A stretch of 64,000 nucleotides of DNA from the NCBI RefSeq assembly GCF_042665595.1, contig NZ_JBHTCT010000012.1, positions 62,001 through 126,000 on the forward strand. The letters run 5' to 3'. This document shows positions 1-6,806 of the stretch, one piece after another. The notes below the pieces were generated by a model, which saw only the letters and a list, made by a program, of their open reading frames with translations, searched no databases and had not been told where the DNA came from. The translations under genes and the position numbers were made by a program. The stretch comes from Bhargavaea changchunensis. GTDB taxonomy: Bacteria; Bacillota; Bacilli; Bacillales_A; Planococcaceae. Within the stretch, counting starts at the first letter, position 1. Each line of letters opens with the position of its first letter.

Positions 1-391
1 GGTTTTCGGTAGTGGCACCGATCAGGACGATCGATCCATTCTCCACATGCGGGAGAAGGGCGTCCTGCTGGAGCTTGTTGAAACGGTGGATCTCGTCGAG
101 GAAGAGAATGACCTTTCCGGTAACCCGGGCTTCGTCAACGACCCGTTCCACATCTTTTTTGCCGGACACGGTGGCGTTCAGAGCGATGAACGGCAGGCCG
201 CTGGTCCCCGCAATCGCATGCGCGAGGGACGTCTTGCCGACGCCGGGGCGGCCATACAGGAGCATCGATGGCACGTGACCGTTCTTGATCATCCGGTACA
301 GAGCGGTCCCTTCACCGATGATATGCTGCTGGCCGGCGATCTCGTCGATCGTTTTCGGCCTCATCCTGTAGGCGAGCGGTTCGTTCTGCAT
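1..391 (-). CDS. rarA: RarA/MgsA AAA+ recombination factor, N-terminal part (3' end outside window)
   Basis: Only the first ~130 residues are in the window. The protein starts MQNEPLAYRMRPKTIDEIAG and carries a Walker A motif (GRPGVGKTSLAHAIAG) and a Walker B-type segment (ILFLDEIHRFNK), followed by a sensor-like GATTEN at the window edge. This is the replication-associated recombination ATPase family (RarA, also MgsA), which acts at stalled or gapped replication forks in the cytoplasm and resembles clamp-loader subunits. The start ATG at 391-389 is the natural family start. It is divergent from cymR, as in B. subtilis. Family identity is clear; the C-terminal tetramerisation part cannot be seen. 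Confidence 0.93.
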   Translation of the reverse strand, partial: MQNEPLAYRMRPKTIDEIAGQQHIIGEGTALYRMIKNGHVPSMLLYGRPGVGKTSLAHAIAGTSGLPFIALNATVSGKKDVERVVDEARVTGKVILFLDEIHRFNKLQQDALLPHVENGSIVLIGATTEN

Positions 392-472
392 GAAATCAGC
401 CCTTTCTTTCGTCCATCCTTCCATTATACAGCTTATCCCGGGACTCTTCATGCGCAGGGCCGGGAATTGATG

Positions 473-481
473 TGCTATAAT
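473..481 (+). promoter_or_regulatory. Extended -10 promoter for cymR
   Basis: TGCTATAAT is a perfect extended -10 (TGnTATAAT) ending 34 bases before the cymR ATG. No good -35 hexamer is seen 17 bp upstream, which is usual for extended -10 promoters. Confidence 0.6.
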
Positions 482-515
482 GGCGGATAGAAAAGCGCAG
501 GGTAGAGGTGTATCG

Positions 516-935
516 ATGAAAATTTCGACCAGAGGCCGCTACGGGCTCGCAATCATGATTGAGCTCGGCCGGCAATACGGGAGCGGGCCTGTTCCGCTCC
601 GGAAAATCGCAGAAATCAATAATCTGTCCGAGGCTTACCTCGAACAGCTCGTTCCGCCGCTCCGCAACTCGGGGCTTGTGAAAAGTGTCCGGGGGGCCCA
701 TGGCGGTTATAAATTGGCCAAGCCGCCTCATCAGATCTCTGCCGGCGATGTGATCCGTGTCCTGGAAGGGCCGATCCAGCCGGTCGAGGGGATCGAAGAA
801 GAACCGCAGCCTCAGCGTCAGCTGTGGGGACGCATCCGCGATGCGGTCAAGGACGTGCTTGACACAGTCACAATCGAGGACCTCATCAATATGAAATCTG
901 ACAGCGATGACGAAGGCTATATGTTTTATATCTGA
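516..935 (+). CDS. cymR: Rrf2-family cysteine metabolism repressor CymR
   Basis: A 139-residue winged-helix protein of the Rrf2 family, starting MKISTRGRYGLAIMIELGRQ. The ATG at 516 is chosen over an upstream in-frame ATG at 480 because it has AGAGGTG just upstream, matches the usual Rrf2 N-terminus, and the 480 site overlaps the promoter. The helix-turn-helix lies around residues 25-55 (LRKIAEINNLSEAYLEQLV, then SVRGAHGGYKLAK). Unlike IscR it has no three-cysteine Fe-S cluster, as expected for CymR. In B. subtilis CymR with cysteine synthase CysK represses sulfur uptake and cysteine genes. Its place between rarA and a cysteine desulfurase supports the same role here. Confidence 0.9.
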   Translation: MKISTRGRYGLAIMIELGRQYGSGPVPLRKIAEINNLSEAYLEQLVPPLRNSGLVKSVRGAHGGYKLAKPPHQISAGDVIRVLEGPIQPVEGIEEEPQPQRQLWGRIRDAVKDVLDTVTIEDLINMKSDSDDEGYMFYI

Positions 936-945
936 CAGACTGCCA

Positions 946-982
946 GCTGCCGGACCGGACAATCGGCCGATGAGCCGGCAGC
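946..982 (+). other. Inverted repeat between cymR and the desulfurase
   Basis: GCTGCCGG (946-953) pairs with CCGGCAGC (975-982) across an internal GC-rich loop. No T-run follows, so it is not an obvious terminator. It could be an mRNA-stability hairpin that allows read-through into the next gene. Confidence 0.35.
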
Positions 983-1004
983 GCTCTGGGAAAGGATTTT
1001 GAAG

Positions 1005-2150
1005 ATGAACGGAATTTATCTGGACCACGCCGCCACCACTCCGGTCCACCCGGAAGTGGCGAGAGTATACGCAGAACTTCTTACGAGCATGTACGGCAAT
1101 GCTTCGAGTATCCATGGCGCCGGACGTGCCGCAAGAAAACTCCTGGATGACAGCCGGGCATCTGTCGCCGGCCTGATCGGCGCACGGCCGGAAGAGATCA
1201 TCTTCACGGGCGGCGGTACGGAAAGCGACAATTTCGCCATCTTTGGCACAGCCGAAGCAAGAGCGGATGAAGGCCGCCATATCATCACGACCGGCATCGA
1301 GCACCATGCGGTTCTCAACGCATGCAAAAGGCTTGAAAAGCGTGGCTTTGAAGTGACATGGCTCCCGGTCGACCAAGAAGGCCGAGTGTCGCCTGATGAT
1401 GTCAGAAAGGCACTTCGCGATGATACGATTCTTGTAACGATCATGGCGGCAAACAATGAAGTCGGCACGATCCAGCCGATCAGGGAGATCGGAGAAATCC
1501 TGAAGGGGCACAGCGCGACCTTCCACACCGATGCGGTTCAGGCGTTCGGAGAGATACCGGTCAATGTCGGGGAAATCGGAATTGATCTGCTCAGTGCTTC
1601 CGCGCATAAAATCAACGGCCCCAAGGGAATTGGTTTCCTTTACCAGAAAAACGGCACGAAGCTCGTGCCGCCGACAGCAGGCGGCGAACAGGAGCGGAAA
1701 CGCCGCGCCGGGACCGAAAACGTGCCGGGCATCGCGGCATTTGCAAAAGCGGCAGAAATCGCTCATGAATCTCTGTCTGAACGAGACGAACGGCATGAGG
1801 TATTCAAGCAGATGATGACCGGTGCCCTTGAAGATTCCGGCATCGCATTCAGCGTGAATGCGGGTCGGGCAAAGACACTACCGAACATCCTGAATCTCAG
1901 CTTTCCGGGCACGGATATCGAATCCCTGCTCGTAAATCTGGATCTGGCGGGCGTTTATGTTTCGAGCGGCTCGGCCTGCACGGCGGGATCGATCGATCCG
2001 TCACACGTGCTCGTCTCGATGTACGGGGATGGGGCGGAGCAGTTGCGCAATTCCGTCCGCTTCAGCTTCGGTTATGGCATATCGGAAGAAGACATCCGGA
2101 CCGCCGCGGAAAAGACGGCATCAGTCGTCCGGAGACTCGCCGGACAATAG
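1005..2150 (+). CDS. iscS: Cysteine desulfurase (IscS/NifS class, YrvO type)
   Basis: A 381-residue PLP enzyme that takes sulfur from cysteine to give alanine and an enzyme persulfide. The N-terminus YLDHAATTPVHPEV is typical of group I desulfurases. The PLP lysine is in SASAHKINGPKG (about K202) and the persulfide cysteine is in SSGSACTAGS (C325). The ATG at 1005 has AAAGGA 8 bases upstream; a TTG at 999 is in frame but less likely. It sits directly before mnmA, as yrvO does in B. subtilis, so its likely job is to hand sulfur to MnmA for tRNA 2-thiolation, and perhaps to Fe-S assembly. The exact sulfur acceptors are inferred from context. Confidence 0.92.
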   Translation: MNGIYLDHAATTPVHPEVARVYAELLTSMYGNASSIHGAGRAARKLLDDSRASVAGLIGARPEEIIFTGGGTESDNFAIFGTAEARADEGRHIITTGIEHHAVLNACKRLEKRGFEVTWLPVDQEGRVSPDDVRKALRDDTILVTIMAANNEVGTIQPIREIGEILKGHSATFHTDAVQAFGEIPVNVGEIGIDLLSASAHKINGPKGIGFLYQKNGTKLVPPTAGGEQERKRRAGTENVPGIAAFAKAAEIAHESLSERDERHEVFKQMMTGALEDSGIAFSVNAGRAKTLPNILNLSFPGTDIESLLVNLDLAGVYVSSGSACTAGSIDPSHVLVSMYGDGAEQLRNSVRFSFGYGISEEDIRTAAEKTASVVRRLAGQ

Positions 2151-2164
2151 AAAGGTGAACAATC

Positions 2165-3286
2165 ATGGCAATTAATAAAAAACCAGAAGATACACGCGTC
2201 GTCGTCGGCATGTCCGGCGGCGTCGACTCCTCTGTGACCGCGCTGCTGCTGAAACAGCAGGGCTACGACGTCATCGGCATCTTCATGAAAAACTGGGACG
2301 ATACCGATGAAAACGGCGTCTGCACGGCGACGGAGGACTATGAGGATGTCATCCGGGTCGCGAACCAGATCGGCATCCCCTATTACGCGGTCAATTTCGA
2401 AAAACAATACTGGGACAAAGTATTTACGTACTTCCTGGATGAATACAAAGCAGGCCGCACGCCAAACCCGGACGTGATGTGCAATAAGGAGATCAAATTC
2501 CGGGCATTCCTGGACCATGCGATGAGCCTTGGCGCCGATTACCTTGCTACAGGGCATTATGCGCGCGTGGAACACGGCGAAGACGGTTCCGTCATGCTGC
2601 GCGGCGTCGACGAAAACAAGGATCAGACGTATTTCCTCAACCAGCTGTCACAGGACCAGCTGTCGAAGGTCATGTTCCCGCTCGGCCATCTGGAAAAGTC
2701 CGAAGTCCGCAAGATCGCCCTTGAGGCAGGGCTTGCGACGGCAACGAAAAAAGACTCGACCGGCATCTGCTTTATCGGAGAACGGAACTTCAAGGAGTTC
2801 CTGTCCGGCTACCTTCCTGCCCAGCCAGGTGCGATGGAGACGATGGACGGAAAGCGCATGGGCACACATGATGGCCTTATGTATTACACCATCGGCCAGC
2901 GCCACGGTCTCGGCATCGGCGGAGCGGGCGACCCGTGGTTCGTGATCGGTAAGGATCTGAAGCGCAATGTGCTTCTTGTCGGGCAGAACTTCCACAATGA
3001 CGCCCTGTATTCCGACAGCCTGAAGGCGGTCCAGGTCGGATTTACATCGGATGCGCCAAAGCCGGAATCTTTCCGGTGCACAGCGAAATTCCGTTATCGG
3101 CAGCCGGACACCGGTGTCGAAGTGAAGCTTCATGACGACGGAACCGCGACGGTGACATTCGACGAACCGGTCCGTGCGATCACACCGGGCCAGGCTGTCG
3201 TGTTTTATGACGGCGATGTGTGCCTTGGCGGCGGGACTATCGATGAAGTGTACAAAAACGGCAGCCGGCTTGATTATGTCGGCTGA
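2165..3286 (+). CDS. mnmA: tRNA-specific 2-thiouridylase MnmA
   Basis: A 373-residue enzyme that puts sulfur on C2 of the wobble uridine (U34) of tRNA Lys, Glu and Gln. The ATP pyrophosphatase loop SGGVDSSVTALLL is near residue 18. The two catalytic cysteines lie in PDVMCNKEIKF (about residue 103) and STGICFIGERNF (about residue 200). The C-terminal OB-like domain ends ...GSRLDYVG. Length is normal for the family (about 370). The start codon is 14 bases after the desulfurase stop with AAAGGTGA as ribosome site. The pairing with a dedicated desulfurase matches organisms that lack the TusABCDE relay. Confidence 0.96.
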   Translation: MAINKKPEDTRVVVGMSGGVDSSVTALLLKQQGYDVIGIFMKNWDDTDENGVCTATEDYEDVIRVANQIGIPYYAVNFEKQYWDKVFTYFLDEYKAGRTPNPDVMCNKEIKFRAFLDHAMSLGADYLATGHYARVEHGEDGSVMLRGVDENKDQTYFLNQLSQDQLSKVMFPLGHLEKSEVRKIALEAGLATATKKDSTGICFIGERNFKEFLSGYLPAQPGAMETMDGKRMGTHDGLMYYTIGQRHGLGIGGAGDPWFVIGKDLKRNVLLVGQNFHNDALYSDSLKAVQVGFTSDAPKPESFRCTAKFRYRQPDTGVEVKLHDDGTATVTFDEPVRAITPGQAVVFYDGDVCLGGGTIDEVYKNGSRLDYVG

Positions 3287-3298
3287 GGAGTGATAAGT

Positions 3299-3967
3299 AT
3301 GGATTATAATACTGAAGGGATCAAAGCGATCCGAAACGAAGACTATGAAGAGGCTGTGAAAGCATTCACGGAAGCGATCGATGCCAATCCCGACGATCCG
3401 ATCGGCTATATCAATTTCGGGAACCTGCTTGCATCGATCGGGCGGGAGGAGGAAGCGCTGAAAGCGGAGAAATTCTTCCAGAAGGCGCTGACTCTAGATC
3501 CCGGATCCATGACGGCCATCTATGGTCTTGCCGGCCTTTACTATAACCTCGAGCGTTATGAGGAAGCGTCCAGGCTATACGAAAAGGCGATCAGGGGCGG
3601 GATTGAAGGTGCCGATGCCCCTTACATGCTGGCAAAGTCACTCGAACGCACCGGCAAGCTGAAACTGGCTCTTCCGTACATGCAGCGCGCGCGGGAACTG
3701 GCGCCCGATGATCTGCAGATCCGGCTGTCCTACGGTATTCTCCTTGCGTCGATGGAAATGTTCGGCGAGGCGATGGAAGAGTTGCAGCATGTGGCGGAAC
3801 ACGACCCGGAAAATGCGGACGCCCACTACAATCTCGGTGTGCTGTATGCAGTCTCCACACAGCAGCGCGAGCATGCGCTCAGCCATCTTAAGAAGGCATT
3901 CACGGTCAGTCCGGACCATATCCAGGCGCGTGAAGTCTATAACATGATCAGTCAGTCGGAACAGTAA
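3299..3967 (+). CDS. yrrB: TPR-repeat protein, YrrB-like
   Basis: A 222-residue soluble protein built almost wholly of tetratricopeptide repeats of about 34 residues (for example AVKAFTEAIDANPDDPIGYI, ALTLDPGSMTAIYGLAGLYY, ALSHLKKAFTVSPDHIQA). TPR arrays are scaffolds for protein-protein contacts; no catalytic residues are visible. The ATG at 3299 follows GAGGAGTGA; a GTG at 3290 lies inside that ribosome site and is rejected. It has the place of B. subtilis yrrB, between mnmA and recD2. A role linked to tRNA modification or RecD2 is possible only by context. Confidence 0.8.
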   Translation: MDYNTEGIKAIRNEDYEEAVKAFTEAIDANPDDPIGYINFGNLLASIGREEEALKAEKFFQKALTLDPGSMTAIYGLAGLYYNLERYEEASRLYEKAIRGGIEGADAPYMLAKSLERTGKLKLALPYMQRARELAPDDLQIRLSYGILLASMEMFGEAMEELQHVAEHDPENADAHYNLGVLYAVSTQQREHALSHLKKAFTVSPDHIQAREVYNMISQSEQ

Positions 3968-3986
3968 GGCAAAGGAGGTAAACGGA

Positions 3987-6503
3987 ATGGCCGGGCAGAT
4001 GGACCTGTTTAAAGAAGATGAAAAATATCTATCCGGCCGGCCGGTTTCCACGGTCTTCCACAATCCGCAGAACCTGTTTTCAATCCTCCGTGTCAAAGTC
4101 ACTGCGACCGACTCCGGATATGACGGCAAGGAGATTGTCGTGACCGGATATTTCCCTCCCCTTGAGGGGGAGGATACATATAAGTTCCAGGGAAGCCTTG
4201 TGGAGCATCCGAAATATGGAACCCAGTTCAAGGCTTCCGTGTTCACGAAAGACCTTCCGGACACCGAGACGGGGCTTGTCCATTACCTGTCGTCCGACCT
4301 GTTTCCCGGAATCGGCCAGAAAACTGCCCAGGCGGTCGTCAAGGAACTTGGAAAAGATACGATCAGTCTCATCCTGAATGACCCGTCCGCCCTCGACAGG
4401 GTGCCGAGGCTGTCAGACGAGCGGAAAGAGACGATCGTTTCCGTCCTGCAGGAGAATATGGGATTGGAAAGGATCATGATCGCGCTGAATGAATGGGGGT
4501 TCGGCCCTCAGCTCGCAATGCGGATTTACCAGACATACCGGGAGGAGACTGTCAGCGTACTGCAGACGAATCCGTACCGGCTGATCGGGGAGATCGAGGG
4601 AGTCGGCTTCCAGCGGGCGGATGAACTCGGGGCACGGCTCGGAATCACAGGAGATCACAGGGACCGGGTGAAGGCGGCAGTGCTTCACCTCCTGAACATG
4701 GCGGCACTGTCGGAAGGCCATGTGTTTACGCAAGCGGAGGCGCTCCTGCCGGAAGCCAAGAGGATGCTTGAAGCGAGCCAGCCCCACAAGATCAGTTTCG
4801 AAGCCATCACGCAGGCGATCATCGAGCTCGGTGAAGAAAGCAAGATTGTCGTCGAGCAGCAGCGCTGCTATCTGCCATCGCTTTATTTTTCCGAGATCGG
4901 CATCGCCTCGAAAGTGGTTTCGTTGCTTGAGGACGAGTCGCACAAGGATGCTTTTCCCCAGTCTGAAATCCGGAAGGCACTCGGCGGCATTGAGGAACGG
5001 CTCGGGGTCACCTACGCCAAAACCCAGGTGGAAGCGATCGAGCTTGCGCTCCATTCGTCGTTCATGATTCTGACGGGCGGGCCGGGGACTGGCAAGACGA
5101 CCGTCATCAGGGGGCTTGTCGAACTGTACGCCGAGCTGCACGGGCTATCGCTCGAACCGAAGGATTATGCGAAAAAGGAAGAAGCTTTCCCGATCGTGCT
5201 CGCCGCACCGACAGGACGCGCGGCAAAGCGGATGAGCGAGTCGACCGAGCTGCCTGCGATGACCATCCACCGGCTTCTGGGCTTTAATGGAATGGAGCGG
5301 GAAGAGGAAACTGAGCGGGAACTGGACGGCAGGCTTTTCATCATCGATGAAGTGTCGATGGTCGATACGTGGCTCGCGCATCAGCTGATGAAGGCGATAC
5401 CGGACGGGGCCCAGGTCATCTTCGTCGGAGACCAGGATCAGCTCCCGCCTGTTGGCCCGGGGCAGGTTCTGAAAGACCTGCTTGCCTCGAAACAGGTGCC
5501 CGCGGTCGAGCTGACCGATATTTACCGCCAGAGCAGCGGTTCATCGATCATCGAGCTCGCCCATAAGGTGAAAAAGGGCGGTGTCACAGACGATATCGGG
5601 AAAAAGACATCCGACCGGTCCTTTATCAAAGCCGGCACGCCGCAGATTCCGGAAGCGGTCGAGAAAGTGCTGAAAAGCGCCATGACGAAAGGACAGTCGA
5701 TCCAGGATGTCCAGGTGCTGGCTCCGATGTACAAGGGCCCTGCCGGCATCGACAACCTCAACAAACTGATTCAGGAAATCGTCAATCCGGCAAAAGAAGG
5801 CCGGAAAGAAACCGTGTTCGGCGACATCACCTACCGGATCGGTGACAAAGTCCTGCAACTTGTCAATCAGCCCGAAAGCAATGTGTTCAACGGTGACATC
5901 GGCGAAGTGGTCGCTATCATGAAGCCGAACGAGACCGTCGACAAAAAAGAGATGATCGTGGTCTCCTTCGACGGCCTTGAAGTGAACTACGAGCGGAAAG
6001 ATCTCAGCCAGCTGACATTGGCCTATTGCATTTCGATCCATAAATCTCAGGGCAGTGAATTCGGGACGGTCATCATGCCCGTCGTCCGGACCTATCGCCG
6101 GATGCTGCGCAGGAATCTTCTGTACACCGGGCTGACACGCGCGAAAAACTTCCTGATCCTCATCGGCGAACCGGATGTCTTCAGGGAAGGCATCGCCCGG
6201 GCAGATGATCTGAGCAGGAGGACGACGCTCATGGATCGTGTGACTGGTGGCGAAGCGGCTGCCGCTGAAACGGCAGAACAATCAGCGGAATCGGCGGAAA
6301 AGGAAGCGACCTCCACTGAACAGGAAGCTGAAGCGGCTTCCGCGGCCGGATCCCCGGAAACCGTAACCGCCTCGGGGCAGGAGGAGTCACCGGCCGCGGA
6401 ATCTTCCGCTCCGCCGTCCCTGACCTTGTCCAACCACCAGGCCATCGATCCGATGGTCGGCATGGACGGGATGACGCCATACGACTTCATGGATGGGCGT
6501 TGA
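3987..6503 (+). CDS. recD2: ATP-dependent 5'-3' DNA helicase RecD2
   Basis: An 838-residue SF1B helicase of the RecD2/YrrC type, which acts outside RecBCD in repair and replication-fork control. Residues 1-340 hold the family-specific N-terminal domain with helix-hairpin-helix-like repeats. Walker A is GGPGTGKT (about 364-371), Walker B is LFIIDEVSMVD (about 450), and the late helicase motif is SIHKSQGSEFGTVIMP (about 676). The start has AAGGAGG upstream. The C-terminus is odd: after the helicase core there are some 55-60 residues rich in Ala, Glu and Ser, then a peptide (IDPMVGMDGMTPYDFM) that looks like the usual RecD2 end. The tail may be a disordered linker. Confidence 0.94.
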   Translation: MAGQMDLFKEDEKYLSGRPVSTVFHNPQNLFSILRVKVTATDSGYDGKEIVVTGYFPPLEGEDTYKFQGSLVEHPKYGTQFKASVFTKDLPDTETGLVHYLSSDLFPGIGQKTAQAVVKELGKDTISLILNDPSALDRVPRLSDERKETIVSVLQENMGLERIMIALNEWGFGPQLAMRIYQTYREETVSVLQTNPYRLIGEIEGVGFQRADELGARLGITGDHRDRVKAAVLHLLNMAALSEGHVFTQAEALLPEAKRMLEASQPHKISFEAITQAIIELGEESKIVVEQQRCYLPSLYFSEIGIASKVVSLLEDESHKDAFPQSEIRKALGGIEERLGVTYAKTQVEAIELALHSSFMILTGGPGTGKTTVIRGLVELYAELHGLSLEPKDYAKKEEAFPIVLAAPTGRAAKRMSESTELPAMTIHRLLGFNGMEREEETERELDGRLFIIDEVSMVDTWLAHQLMKAIPDGAQVIFVGDQDQLPPVGPGQVLKDLLASKQVPAVELTDIYRQSSGSSIIELAHKVKKGGVTDDIGKKTSDRSFIKAGTPQIPEAVEKVLKSAMTKGQSIQDVQVLAPMYKGPAGIDNLNKLIQEIVNPAKEGRKETVFGDITYRIGDKVLQLVNQPESNVFNGDIGEVVAIMKPNETVDKKEMIVVSFDGLEVNYERKDLSQLTLAYCISIHKSQGSEFGTVIMPVVRTYRRMLRRNLLYTGLTRAKNFLILIGEPDVFREGIARADDLSRRTTLMDRVTGGEAAAAETAEQSAESAEKEATSTEQEAEAASAAGSPETVTASGQEESPAAESSAPPSLTLSNHQAIDPMVGMDGMTPYDFMDGR

Positions 6504-6529
6504 CAAAATGCGCCCACTTTCACTATAAT
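6500..6529 (+). promoter_or_regulatory. SigA-type promoter for the alaS T-box transcript
   Basis: TTGACA (6500-6505), an 18 bp spacer, and TATAAT (6524-6529) match the SigA consensus in all 12 positions. The -35 overlaps the recD2 stop codon (TGA at 6501-6503), so the promoter begins inside the upstream gene. Confidence 0.85.
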
Positions 6530-6535
6530 GCGGGA

Positions 6536-6770
6536 TATAAGACAATTCGATGACGGAGAAAGTACGCACTGCGCCGGTACAGGAAGGATTCCCACGACTG
6601 AAAGGGATCCCGCAGGCAAGGATGCGGAAAGCTACTCCAGAGTGCAGCTCATCCCTGCCGTCCGCCGCGTTAAGGCATTTTGAGAGACAGCGGCGGATGC
6701 TGCTGTAATCAGGGTGGTACCGCGAACAGATCCTTCGTCCCTTTGCATAGGGGATGGAGGATTTTTTTAT
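6536..6770 (+). promoter_or_regulatory. T-box riboswitch, alanine type, with terminator
   Basis: The T-box core AGGGTGGTACCGCG is at 6711-6724, followed by a terminator hairpin (ATCCTTCGTCCC at 6730-6741 pairing with GGGGATGGAGGAT at 6749-6761) and seven T's. A Stem I region carries AGTA near 6558 on the 5' side, and on the 3' side GTGCAGCTC (6642-6650) contains adjacent Ala codons GCA (6644) and GCT (6647), either of which may be the specifier. Uncharged tRNA-Ala should favour the antiterminator and switch on alaS, which starts 37 bases past the T-run. Confidence 0.93.
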
Positions 6771-6806
6771 TGCCGTACCGCCGACACAACGAGGAGGAGA
6801 ACAAGC

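Noticed and set aside
396..1796. 466-codon open frame antisense to cymR and the desulfurase
   Set aside because: Crosses two clear genes and the rarA/cymR promoter region; no start signals.
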